Assembly (NCBI RefSeq): GCF_900105185.1
Contig: NZ_FNTJ01000001.1
Location: forward strand, 3,058,501-3,122,500
Source: Pseudomonas saponiphila
GTDB lineage: Bacteria > Pseudomonadota > Gammaproteobacteria > Pseudomonadales > Pseudomonadaceae
DNA length: 64,000 nucleotides
Reading direction: 5' to 3'
Part shown: piece after piece, positions 17,564 through 26,229 of the stretch
Layout: every line of letters starts with the position of its first letter
Numbering within the stretch: position 1 is the first letter of the stretch
Made by a program: the position numbers and the translations under genes
The notes under the pieces: model-generated
Told to the model about the DNA's origin: nothing
Database searches by the model: none
Seen by the model: only the letters and a program-made list of their open reading frames with translations

Positions 17564-20350
17564 TCAATGTTGAATCAATAGGTTGAGCGGAAAGTCGTGC
17601 AATACCGCGCTGATCAGCAACTCCTTATGGGGTGTGACTGCTCCGGTTGAAAAAAGTCCATTCATGTTGCGGCGCGAGGCGGTGAACGGTAGTTGCACCC
17701 GGGTATCGCCCCATCGTTGTGCATCGACCATGGGCACTGCGCTGTCATCCAGCAGCGCGGCGACCTGGATCGGCACTATCACCACCAGCCGTTGCTCGCG
17801 GTACTCGCGCATGAAGGCCAGAACCCGTCCCGCCTCCTGGCCGAGTACCGGCAAGGGCCGGTAGTGGCCGCGCCGGAACAGCTCCGGATACTGGCTGCGC
17901 AGGCCCAGGGCCCGGGCGATCAGGCCTTGCTTGATGCGTCCGTCGCGCCAGCCGGCCAGCCACTTTCGGGGATCGCGCAGGCGGTTCAGCGCCTGTTGCC
18001 GGGCCCCGTAGTCCACCGGCCGGCGGTTGTCCGGATCCACCAGGCTGAAGTCCCAAAACTCGTTGCCCTGATACAGGTCCGGCACCCCTGGCACCGTCAT
18101 GCGCAGCAAAGTTTGCGCCAGGCTGTTGAGGGCGCCGGCGGGAGCGATGGCATTCACCGCGTCGGCGATCGAGCGGCGCAAGGGCCGGCCCTCGGGTGCG
18201 CACAGCAGGCTGTCGATAAACCCTTGCACGGCCTCTTCGTATTCCAGGTTCGGCGCGGCCCAGCTGCTGTGCAGCTTGGCCTCGCGCAGAGCCTTGAGCT
18301 GCCATTGGCCGATTCGCCGGGCGTAGTCGGCCAGGGCCGGTTGATCATCTGCCTGCAGGTCCAGGGGCCAACTGCCCAGGAGGATCTGGTACAGGATCAG
18401 CTCATCCGCCGCCGATGGTCCCTCGCGGCCTTGGCGCAGGGGCTCGGCCAGCGGCCGCCAGGCCTGCACCTGGCGCACGTACCAGGCGGCGCGCTCGCTG
18501 AGCACCGCCAGGCGCGCGCGACTGTCCTCGCCGCGCTTGTGGTCGTGGGTGGCGCTGGTCAGCAGATTGTCGGGGAACTGCGCCAGGCGTTGTTCGCAGG
18601 CGCTGTGAAAGGCTGCCGGCGGCGCGCTGAACTGCTCGGTATTGAAGCCCACGTCATTGCGTGCCAGGAGCACCGCCGAGCGATAGAACGCGGTGTCCTC
18701 CACCGCCTTGGCCGCTGTCGGCGAGGTCAGTTGCTGGAAACGCACGCAGGCGTGGCGCAGCAGTTTGCGTGGGCGGCCCGGCGGTTGCTGGCGCCAGCTC
18801 TGGCCGCCGAGCCAGCGCTCCAGGTAATCGAGCACCGGCCAGTCGGCTTCGCCCAGGCTGGCGCGCGCGCCCTGCAGGGCCTGCTGGAACACCCGCTGGT
18901 CCTGGGGGCCGCGGCCTCGGGCGCTGATGTAGGTGCGATACACCGGGAAGTGCACGATCAGCTCCTGCAGTGCCCGGCGGATGGCGCCCAGGGTCAGGTC
19001 GCGGCTCATCAGGTCCAGGCGTGCCACTTGCAGCAGGGCCTGGGCCACGCTCTCGAAGTCGCCGGCCAGCGAGCCGTTGAGGATCTGCTGACGAGCCAGC
19101 AGCGCTTCCCGGGCAAACTGCGCCGGCCGCCGACTGTGCCGGCTCCACAGTTCGGCCAGCAGTGGCCGGCCCGTGGCGGCCTGTTGCAGCAGCGACAGCT
19201 GGTTCATGAATTCGTAGCCGGTGCTGCCGTCCACCTGCCAGTCGCGGGCCAGGGTTTCGTCGGCGCCGAGGATCTTTTCGACGTAGATCGGCAGGTGCTG
19301 GCCGGGGCGCAGGCCCTCGACCCGGCGCCGCAGCTTGCGGCAGTAGCCTCGGGGATCGGCCAGGCCGTCGATATGGTCGATGCGCAGGCCGTCCACCAGG
19401 CCTTCCTCGATCAACTGGAAGATCTTGGCGTGAGTGGCTTCGAACACCGCCGGGCGCTCGACACGCAGGCCGCCCAGCTCGTTGACGTCGAAAAAGCGCC
19501 GCCAGTTGATGTCGTCGGCGGCGGTGCGCCAGCTGGCCAGCCGGTAATGCTGGCGCTCCAGCAACTGATGCAGGCGGCTCAGGCCTTCGGGCTGCCGCCC
19601 GTCGTAGCCTTGCAACCGCAGGGTGAGCGCTTGGCGCAGCGCCGGCTGTTGCAGCAGGCGCGCCAGGGCCTGCTGCAGGGGCCGGGCCTGGGCGTGAGCA
19701 TCGTCGCGCAAGCGCAGGGCGCCGAAGGCGTCGGCCAGGGCCTTGAGTTCGGCCGCGGCCGCCGCAGCCAGAGGCGGTTCGACCCGTAGCAGCTCCCCGT
19801 AGTCGGCGGGGCAGATAGGAAAGCGATGCTCGTGGTGTTGCACATGAAAGCCCGCCAGATCCTCGTCCAGCTGCAATGGCAGGCTGCCTTGCTGCAGCGC
19901 CACGCCGTAGTCACTGGCCAGAAAGGGCAGCAGCAACTGGCCTTGCAGCAGCGGGTCGGGGGAGTGCCACTGGATATCGAAGAACTCGCCGTAGGGGCTC
20001 CGGCGCCCCCACTGCAACAGGTCCAGCCACCAGGGGTTGTCGCTGCCGCCCACCGCCATGTGGTTGGAGACGATGTCGAGGATCAGGCCCATGCCATTGG
20101 CGCGCAAGGCGCTCACCAGGCGCCTGAGGGCCGCTTCGCCACCCAGCTCCGGGTTGACCCGGGTCGGGTCGACCACGTCGTAGCCGTGCATCGATCCGGC
20201 CCGGGCGCACAGCAGCGGCGAGGCATACAGGTGGCTGATGCCCAGGCGGGCGAAGTAGGGCACCAGGGGTACGGCGTCGTCGAGGCTGAAACCCTGGTGA
20301 AACTGCAGGCGCAGGGTGGCACGCAGCGGGGGCAGGGTGCTTGGGCTCAT
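17564..20350 (-). CDS. treY: malto-oligosyltrehalose synthase TreY
   Basis: A 928-residue GH13 enzyme that turns the reducing-end alpha-1,4 bond of maltooligosaccharides or glucan into an alpha,alpha-1,1 bond, giving maltooligosyltrehalose. Motifs are TLRLQFHQGFSLDDA at the N-terminus, SHLYASPLL, GYDVVDPTRVNPELGG, DIVSNHMAV, the nucleophile region GLRIDHIDGLADP, and the Glu region PIYVEKILGADE. Length is at the long end for the family (about 700-950). It overlaps malQ upstream by 4 bp (ATGA), showing coupled translation. With TreZ it makes trehalose from the GlgA-derived glucan. Confidence 0.95.
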   Translation of the reverse strand: MSPSTLPPLRATLRLQFHQGFSLDDAVPLVPYFARLGISHLYASPLLCARAGSMHGYDVVDPTRVNPELGGEAALRRLVSALRANGMGLILDIVSNHMAVGGSDNPWWLDLLQWGRRSPYGEFFDIQWHSPDPLLQGQLLLPFLASDYGVALQQGSLPLQLDEDLAGFHVQHHEHRFPICPADYGELLRVEPPLAAAAAAELKALADAFGALRLRDDAHAQARPLQQALARLLQQPALRQALTLRLQGYDGRQPEGLSRLHQLLERQHYRLASWRTAADDINWRRFFDVNELGGLRVERPAVFEATHAKIFQLIEEGLVDGLRIDHIDGLADPRGYCRKLRRRVEGLRPGQHLPIYVEKILGADETLARDWQVDGSTGYEFMNQLSLLQQAATGRPLLAELWSRHSRRPAQFAREALLARQQILNGSLAGDFESVAQALLQVARLDLMSRDLTLGAIRRALQELIVHFPVYRTYISARGRGPQDQRVFQQALQGARASLGEADWPVLDYLERWLGGQSWRQQPPGRPRKLLRHACVRFQQLTSPTAAKAVEDTAFYRSAVLLARNDVGFNTEQFSAPPAAFHSACEQRLAQFPDNLLTSATHDHKRGEDSRARLAVLSERAAWYVRQVQAWRPLAEPLRQGREGPSAADELILYQILLGSWPLDLQADDQPALADYARRIGQWQLKALREAKLHSSWAAPNLEYEEAVQGFIDSLLCAPEGRPLRRSIADAVNAIAPAGALNSLAQTLLRMTVPGVPDLYQGNEFWDFSLVDPDNRRPVDYGARQQALNRLRDPRKWLAGWRDGRIKQGLIARALGLRSQYPELFRRGHYRPLPVLGQEAGRVLAFMREYREQRLVVIVPIQVAALLDDSAVPMVDAQRWGDTRVQLPFTASRRNMNGLFSTGAVTPHKELLISAVLHDFPLNLLIQH

Positions 20351-22428
20351 CGGTCACGCTCGAGGGCTTGCTGCCGGGCACAGGCCAGCAGTTCCAGGCG
20401 CCGGGCGGCGTCGCTGTCCTCCAGCAGGCGGCGGCTCGCGCTGGCCAGGCGCCGGCGCCAGTTGGGATGGCTGTCGAGGGTGCCGGGCAGGTTGGCCTGT
20501 TCATCGATGCCCAGGGCGTCTTCCAGGGGCAGCAGCACCAGCGGCGCCCGGGTATGGCCGAGAAAGCGCACGGCTGCGTCGATCACCTGCTCGGTTTCGT
20601 GGCAGTCCTGGCGAAAGTTCTGCGGGTCCCGGGCCAGGGCCTGGCGCAGGCCGTCACGCTCGCGCTGGCGATGGTCGGCCCATTGCCGGGCGCCGTGTTC
20701 GTCCACCAGGCCCAGGCGCAGGTTCCAGTCGATGTCGCGGCCCTGCCACCAGCCATTGAGGGTCGGCAGGTCGTGGGTGCTGGTGGTGGCCAGGGCGTTG
20801 TCCGGCCAGTCGAGGATCGGCCTGAAGTGGCAGCCGTGGTCCTGTTCGAACAGCAGCACGCGCATGCCGAGCATGGCCCGGGCGGCGAGCTTGTCGCGCA
20901 GGCCGTCGGGCACCGTGCCCAGGTCTTCGCCGAGCACGATGGCCTGATGGCGGTGGGATTCCAGGGTCAGCAGGCGCAGCAGGTCGTCCACTGGGTAGTT
21001 GAGGTAGGCGCCGTCGCTGGGCGGCGCGCCCAGGGGAATCACCCACAGGCGTTGCAGGCCCATGACATGGTCGATGCGCAGCCCGCCGGCGTGAGCGAAG
21101 TTGGCCCGTAGCATCTCGATAAAGGCAAGAAAGCCGTGGCGCTGCAGTCCCTCGGGGGAGAAGGCGCAGATGCCCCAGCCCTGGCCCTGGCGATTGAGCA
21201 CGTCCGGTGGTGCGCCCACGGTCAGGGACGCCAGCAGCTGGTCCTGGCGGCTCCAGGCCTGGCTGCCGCCGCCGTCGGCGCCCACTGCCAGGTCGGCGAT
21301 CAGACCGATGCCCATGCCGCCGCTGCGGGCCGCGCTCTGCGCCCGTTCCAGGCCGCGGGCGATCAGCCACTGGCAGAAAGCGTGAAAGCCGATTTCCTCG
21401 GCATGCTCCTGGGCAAACCGGGCCAGGGCCGGGCTGGCCGGGTTGCGCCACTGTTCTGGCCAGTGGCGCCAGTCCAGGTCTTCGCCACGGGCCGCTCGCT
21501 GGGCCTGTATGGCTTCGAAGCGGCAGTGGTTTTCCAGGGCTTCGCCGGCGGCCCGGCGATAGCTGGCGAAGTCCTCGTGCAGCGGGTGCTGGCCGTGACA
21601 GAAACCCTCATACAGGGCCCGCAATGCCAGTTGCTTGGCCTTGGCGGCCTGAGGCCAGTCGATCAGTGGCGCATGTTCCAGGGCCTGCAGCTGTTCGCCG
21701 AGGCCGCAGGACTGGATGGCGGAGCGCCAGGCCCGGTCCCCGAGAATGGCCGCCGGCGCGGCGTACAGGCTGTTGAGAAACAGCCGGCTGGAGGGCGAAT
21801 AGGGGCTGTAGCGCTGGGGATCGGCGGCGAACATGGCGTGCAGCGGGCTGATGGCCAGGGCGTCGGCGCCGCGCTCGGCGGCCTGGCGGGCCAGGTCTTC
21901 CAGGGCCTGGGTATCGCCAAAGCCGCCATCCCCGGGGCGCCGCAGGGCATACAACTGTACCGCCAGGCCCCAGGCACGGGGCGTGGCCTGGTCCACGGCG
22001 TCGGCCACGCTGTAGCAGCGTTCGGGGGCTACGGCGAGGACGAAGTGTTCGTCGACCACCTGTATCCCGTGGTAGCCCACGGGCAGCACACCGGGCAGCA
22101 CGCCGGCCTCATCCAGGGACAGCGACAGCTGGCTGCCGTCTTCCAGCTGAATGGCGCAAAGCGTGTGCGCCGCAAAGTAGCGGGCCAGATCCAGCCCCTG
22201 GCCGACGTCGACGGTGAGCAGCGGCGGCAGGTGGCGACTCTGTTGCAGTTGCTGCAATCGCTCCAGGCTGTGGCGGATTTCCTGGTCGTTGCCGGCCGGG
22301 TGGCCCAGGCCCGCCAGCACGGCCCGCAAGACCCGGGGCTCGACCTTCTGCCCACGGCCGTTGGCATCGATCCAATCCACGGCCAGGCCGGCGCGGCTGG
22401 CCAGCAGTTCCAGTTGCGCATCGCTCAT
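20347..22428 (-). CDS. malQ: 4-alpha-glucanotransferase MalQ
   Basis: A 693-residue GH77 amylomaltase that transfers maltooligosyl units between chains, releasing glucose. Catalytic motifs are GGLRIDHVMGLQRLW (nucleophile Asp), VLGEDLGTVP (acid/base Glu) and TSTHDLPTLNGWW (third carboxylate). The N-terminal 150 residues are the extra beta domain found in enterobacterial and pseudomonad MalQ. It overlaps treZ upstream and treY downstream by 4 bp each. In this operon it would lengthen the short oligosaccharides left by TreZ and GlgX so TreY can reuse them. Confidence 0.95.
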   Translation of the reverse strand: MSDAQLELLASRAGLAVDWIDANGRGQKVEPRVLRAVLAGLGHPAGNDQEIRHSLERLQQLQQSRHLPPLLTVDVGQGLDLARYFAAHTLCAIQLEDGSQLSLSLDEAGVLPGVLPVGYHGIQVVDEHFVLAVAPERCYSVADAVDQATPRAWGLAVQLYALRRPGDGGFGDTQALEDLARQAAERGADALAISPLHAMFAADPQRYSPYSPSSRLFLNSLYAAPAAILGDRAWRSAIQSCGLGEQLQALEHAPLIDWPQAAKAKQLALRALYEGFCHGQHPLHEDFASYRRAAGEALENHCRFEAIQAQRAARGEDLDWRHWPEQWRNPASPALARFAQEHAEEIGFHAFCQWLIARGLERAQSAARSGGMGIGLIADLAVGADGGGSQAWSRQDQLLASLTVGAPPDVLNRQGQGWGICAFSPEGLQRHGFLAFIEMLRANFAHAGGLRIDHVMGLQRLWVIPLGAPPSDGAYLNYPVDDLLRLLTLESHRHQAIVLGEDLGTVPDGLRDKLAARAMLGMRVLLFEQDHGCHFRPILDWPDNALATTSTHDLPTLNGWWQGRDIDWNLRLGLVDEHGARQWADHRQRERDGLRQALARDPQNFRQDCHETEQVIDAAVRFLGHTRAPLVLLPLEDALGIDEQANLPGTLDSHPNWRRRLASASRRLLEDSDAARRLELLACARQQALERDR

Positions 22429-24215
22429 CGGCGTTCTCCATCAGGGGCTGTCGGGGCAAGCATGTCGTCCAGTTGCACCACCACGCTGAAGGCCGGCAGC
22501 CAGCCCTGGCGCCAGTGGTCGAGGCTGTGGGGCGGGTGTTCGAACCAGAGTTGCCCCGGGGGCTCGGGCGCCAGCTCGACCCGGTGCGGGCTCAGGTTGA
22601 GGTCGATGCGCAGGCGGCTGCCATCCCCCAGGCGCCAGCATGCGCTGAGGGCGCCCTCGGCCAGAACCCGGGTGCCCAGGGCCCGGGCGGCGGGCAGGCG
22701 CGGGAGCAACTGGCGATGGCGGATCTGCAGCAGGCTGCGGTACAGCGCCCGGGTCGCGGCGGCCTGGTCGGAGCGAGGCTGCGGCCGCGAGGCCTGGAAG
22801 GTCGAAAGGGCGTTGGGGTCGGGGATGCGCTGGCGCTGCTGGGCATCGGCAAAGGCCCCGAAGGCGGCGAACTCGTTGCGCCGGCCCTCGCGCACCGCTT
22901 CGGCCAGTGGCCCCTGATGACTGGTGAAGAACAGGAAGGGTTCCTCGGCGCCGACCTCGTCGCCCATGAACAGCAGCGGAATCATCGGTGACAGCAGCAA
23001 CAGCGCTGTCGCGGCGTGCAGGGCCTGGGGCGGTACCAGCTGGTTGAGGCGCTCGCCGAAGGCCCGGTTGCCGATCTGGTCGTGGTTCTGCAGGAATAGC
23101 ACGAAAGCACTGGGGGGCAGGTGGCCGCTGGGTTCGCCGCGGGCCTTGCCGTGGCGGTCGGCATGGCCCTGGAAGGCGAAGCCCTGGCTCAGGCAGCGGG
23201 CCAGTTGCGTGGTCGGGTCGTCGGCGAAGTCGGCGTAGTAGGCCTCGGTTTCCCCGGTCAACAGCACGTGCAGGGCGTTGTGGCCATCATCGTTCCACTG
23301 GGCATCGAAGCCCTGTTGCAGCAGGCTGGCCTGATTGCGTTCGTTCTCCAGGTTGAGCCACACATGGCGCTCGGGAGGCACGGCCTGGCGTACCCGTTGG
23401 GCCAGTTCGAGGAGAAAGTCCGGGTCGTCGATGGCGTGTACCGCGTCCAGGCGCAAGCCGTCGAAGCGGTATTCCAGAAGCCACATCAGCGCGTTGTCGA
23501 TAAAGAAGTCGCGTACCGGGCGGCGGCGAAAGTCGATGGCCGCGCCCCAGGGGGTGTGCCGGTCCTGGCGAAAGAAGCCCTTGGCGTAGTGCGGCAGGTA
23601 GTTGCCGTCGGGGCCAAAGTGGTTGTAGACCACGTCGAGAATCACCGCCAGGCCCAGGCCGTGGGCGCAGTCGATTAGCGCCTTGAGCGCTTCGGGCGGG
23701 CCGTAGGAGGCTTCCGGCGCATAGGGCAGAACCCCGTCGTAACCCCAGTTGCGCGCGCCGGGGAACTCCGCCAGGGGCATCAGCTCGATGGCGGTCACCC
23801 CCAGTTCCACCAGGCCCGGCAAGGCTTGTTGCACCGCCTGGTAGCCGCCCATGACCCCCACGTGCAGCTCGTAGATCACCGCTTCGTGCCAGGGCCGGCC
23901 AGCCCAGGCGGGGTGCTGCCACTGATAGGCATCGGCGGCGACCACCCGGCTCGGGCCGTGGATGTCGCCGTCCTGGGCCCGGGACGCCGGGTCCGGCACC
24001 AGCAGCTGTTGGTCGATCCTGAAGCGGTAGCGGCTGCCCGCAGGACAGGGCGCCTGGAGCACGAACCAGCCATCGGCCTCGGCCTGCATGGGCAGCGACC
24101 GGCCCTGGTCGAGTTCGAGGCTGACGCTGCGCGCATCCGGGGCCCAGAGGGCGAAGCGGGTGCGCGCAGCGTCCAGGACAACCGCACCGTGGCGTGCAGG
24201 GGGGCTGAGTGACAT
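22425..24215 (-). CDS. treZ: malto-oligosyltrehalose trehalohydrolase TreZ
   Basis: A 596-residue GH13 enzyme that cuts maltooligosyltrehalose next to the trehalose unit and frees trehalose. The N-terminal CBM48-like domain (about 15-95) is followed by the barrel with ELHVGVMGGYQA, DVVYNHFGPDGNYL, the nucleophile region FDGLRLDAVHAI, a Glu in NLENERNQAS and LQNHDQIGNRAFG. It starts 12 bp after glgA ends and overlaps malQ by 4 bp. The shared order glgA-treZ-malQ-treY fits a GlgA-to-trehalose route. Confidence 0.95.
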   Translation of the reverse strand: MSLSPPARHGAVVLDAARTRFALWAPDARSVSLELDQGRSLPMQAEADGWFVLQAPCPAGSRYRFRIDQQLLVPDPASRAQDGDIHGPSRVVAADAYQWQHPAWAGRPWHEAVIYELHVGVMGGYQAVQQALPGLVELGVTAIELMPLAEFPGARNWGYDGVLPYAPEASYGPPEALKALIDCAHGLGLAVILDVVYNHFGPDGNYLPHYAKGFFRQDRHTPWGAAIDFRRRPVRDFFIDNALMWLLEYRFDGLRLDAVHAIDDPDFLLELAQRVRQAVPPERHVWLNLENERNQASLLQQGFDAQWNDDGHNALHVLLTGETEAYYADFADDPTTQLARCLSQGFAFQGHADRHGKARGEPSGHLPPSAFVLFLQNHDQIGNRAFGERLNQLVPPQALHAATALLLLSPMIPLLFMGDEVGAEEPFLFFTSHQGPLAEAVREGRRNEFAAFGAFADAQQRQRIPDPNALSTFQASRPQPRSDQAAATRALYRSLLQIRHRQLLPRLPAARALGTRVLAEGALSACWRLGDGSRLRIDLNLSPHRVELAPEPPGQLWFEHPPHSLDHWRQGWLPAFSVVVQLDDMLAPTAPDGERR

Positions 24216-24227
24216 GGCTGCCGGCCC

Positions 24228-25790
24228 CTACGACCTCGCGGCCTGTCCCAGGGCCTTGGCCACCAGTTGCTCATAGAGCTCGGCGTAGGGTTCCACCGCC
24301 TTGCACCAGTTGAACGGCGCCGCCATGGCCCGGCAGCGCATGGCATTGAGCAGCGCCGGGTAGGCGAACACCTTGAAGGCCCGGGTCAGGGCCTGCTGGT
24401 AGCTGGGGACCGTGGACTCGTCGAAGAGGAACCCGGTGACGCCATTGTCGATGGTGTCCGCCAGCCCGCCGGTGTTGCGCGCCACCGGCAGCGAGCCGAA
24501 ACGCTGGGCGTACATCTGGCTCAGGCCGCAAGGCTCGTAGCGCGACGGCATGAGCAGGAAGTCGCTGCCGGCGAACATGCGCCGGGCGTCGGTTTCGTTG
24601 AAACCGATATGCACCCCGATGCGCCCGGGGAAGCGCCGGGCCAGGGCGCGCATGGATTGTTCTTCCTCCGGTTCGCCACGGCCGATGATGGCGATCTGGC
24701 CACCTGCTTGCACGATGAACTCGGCCACCGCCTCGGTCAGGTCCAGGCCCTTCTGGTAGACCAGCCGCGAAACCACGGCGAACAGCGGGCCATTGCTGGG
24801 GTCGAGGCCGAACATCTGCCGCACGTAGGCGGCATTGGCCGCCTTGCCTTGCCAATCGCCGATGCTGAAGGGGCGGAACAGGTGGTTGTCGGTGGCGGCG
24901 TCCCAGCTCTCGTCGATGCCATTGGGAATGCCGCTGAGCAGGCCCTGTTGGGTCTTGCTGGCCAGGAAGCCGTCCAGCCCGCAACCGAAGGCCGGGGTGG
25001 TGATTTCCCGGGCATAGGTGGCGCTGACCGTGGTGATGTGGCTGGCGTAGGCCATGCCGGCCTTGAGGAACGACAGCTTGCCGTAGAACTCCATGCCCTC
25101 CTGTTGCAGGGCGTGTTCGGGAATGCCCAGCTCCGGGCAGGAGGCCAGGCTGACCACCCCCTGGTAGGCCAGGTTGTGGATGGTGAACAGGGTGGGCGTG
25201 CGTTGTCCGCGCCAGTGCATGTAGGCCGGGGCCAGGCCGGCGGGCCAGTCGTGGGCGTGCACCAGATCGGGGCACCAGTGGATCTGCGCCAGGTTGGCGG
25301 CGATGTCGGCGGCGGCCAGTCCCAGGCGGGCGAAGCGAATATGGTTGTCGGGCCAGTCGCGGCCATTGTTGGCGCCGTAGGGCGTGCCTTCGCGCTCATA
25401 GAGTTCCGGGCAGATCAGCACGTAGATCACCAGGCCGTCGGGCATGTCCATGCGCCCGATCTTGCACGCCGGCAGCGCCGCGTGGCCGCCCAGCTCGCCG
25501 ATGATGTGAATGGGGTTCTCGCTGTGCAGCACCTGGGGGTAGCCGGGGATCAGCACCCGCACATCGTGCAGGTGGGCCATGGCTCGGGGCAGGGCCGCAG
25601 ATACATCGCCGAGGCCGCCGGTCTTGACCAGATCGGCGATTTCCGAAGTGACGAACAACACCCGCTTGCGGTTGGGATTTTGCCGGGCCAGCGGCAGCAC
25701 CGTCTTGCTCCCCGAAGTCGGCTGGGCGGTGCGCTCATCGGCCTGCGGTTGAGGATGCTCTCCCTGAGTATTCAATACGGCGCTGATCAT
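24228..25790 (-). CDS. glgA: glycogen synthase GlgA
   Basis: A 520-residue GT5 enzyme that elongates alpha-1,4-glucan from a nucleotide-glucose donor. The N-terminal 40 residues are an extra polar, non-conserved extension. The Rossmann domain then begins RVLFVTSEIADLVKTGGLGDV, with the KTGGL donor-binding loop. The C-terminal domain has VVSRLVYQKGLDL and RYEPCGLSQMYAQRFG. GGAGA precedes the ATG by 5 nt. It is first in the leftward operon. No glgC (ADP-glucose pyrophosphorylase) is in the window, so the donor must be made elsewhere, or the enzyme uses another nucleotide sugar. Confidence 0.96.
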   Translation of the reverse strand: MISAVLNTQGEHPQPQADERTAQPTSGSKTVLPLARQNPNRKRVLFVTSEIADLVKTGGLGDVSAALPRAMAHLHDVRVLIPGYPQVLHSENPIHIIGELGGHAALPACKIGRMDMPDGLVIYVLICPELYEREGTPYGANNGRDWPDNHIRFARLGLAAADIAANLAQIHWCPDLVHAHDWPAGLAPAYMHWRGQRTPTLFTIHNLAYQGVVSLASCPELGIPEHALQQEGMEFYGKLSFLKAGMAYASHITTVSATYAREITTPAFGCGLDGFLASKTQQGLLSGIPNGIDESWDAATDNHLFRPFSIGDWQGKAANAAYVRQMFGLDPSNGPLFAVVSRLVYQKGLDLTEAVAEFIVQAGGQIAIIGRGEPEEEQSMRALARRFPGRIGVHIGFNETDARRMFAGSDFLLMPSRYEPCGLSQMYAQRFGSLPVARNTGGLADTIDNGVTGFLFDESTVPSYQQALTRAFKVFAYPALLNAMRCRAMAAPFNWCKAVEPYAELYEQLVAKALGQAARS

Positions 25791-25948
25791 AGGTCTCTCC
25801 GGTTTTTATTGAAGTGCTGTCGGCCAAATCCTGTGGCCGGGCGCAAACGCACCACACATCGATCAGCCTGAGCTGCTCGAGCGCTGAAGCAGAAAGGGTG
25901 GAGGAGCCGTTGCAAGGAATGCACCAGTGGCAGCGACCCTACCTTTAA

Positions 25949-25976
25949 CCTGACTCTGGGCCGAAGCGAAAAGTTT
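25949..25976 (-). promoter_or_regulatory. candidate AlgU-like promoter for the glgA operon
   Basis: Read leftward: AAACTT (25976-25971), a 17-bp spacer, then TCAGG (25953-25949). It resembles the glgE promoter candidate in -35 element, spacer length and the T/C-rich bases after the -35. Both hexamers deviate from consensus (GAACTT, TCTGA). The 5' leader would be about 150 nt. Confidence 0.35.
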
Positions 25977-25995
25977 CGACTTTTTCAGTACCAAA

Positions 25996-26011
25996 GTGAC
26001 CGGTCGGTCAC
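25996..26011. promoter_or_regulatory. palindromic operator, TetR/NemR-box type
   Basis: GTGACCGGTCGGTCAC has perfect 6-bp arms around GGTC. The core GACCGGTCGGTC equals, on the other strand, the core of NemR-type TetR operators (GACCGACCGGTC). It lies about 20 bp upstream of the putative glgA -35. The regulator is unknown; no tetR gene is in the window. Confidence 0.45.
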
Positions 26012-26168
26012 GGGGCGAATTTCAGTCTAGGACACAACCTAGAGCGTCGCTGTGGTCCCTCGGGCTTTCCCCCGGGGGGCTGGCGGGAGCAGGGGGCTCT
26101 CCCGACGAAAGGTCGTGGCTGCACCGTCGGCGAGCGTGGCTGTCCAGCCTGCGGCGCGAAAACGGTGA

Positions 26169-26195
26169 GGCCCTGCCTGCGGCTGGTGCAGGGCC
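26169..26195 (-). terminator. hairpin downstream of the hydroxyacid dehydrogenase gene
   Basis: Perfect 8-bp arms GGCCCTGC/GCAGGGCC with an 11-nt loop. Read leftward it is followed by a short TTTT a few bases on. It lies 35 bp beyond the stop at 26230. Confidence 0.45.
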
Positions 26196-26229
26196 TGGGG
26201 CGCCTTGCCCGAAAATGGGCAGTGGCGGC

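Larger units (their letters stand above)
25791..26229. other. 439-bp regulatory gap upstream of glgA
   Basis: No gene is evident. From left to right it holds the glgA leader, a candidate AlgU-like promoter, a TetR-type palindrome (25996-26011), a short inverted repeat TCTAGG/CCTAGA at 26026-26043, and a terminator-like hairpin for the next gene at 26169-26195. Confidence 0.55.

Noticed and set aside
17693..19789. Long plus-strand frame opposite treY
   Set aside because: Same reason: antisense to a strongly conserved enzyme.
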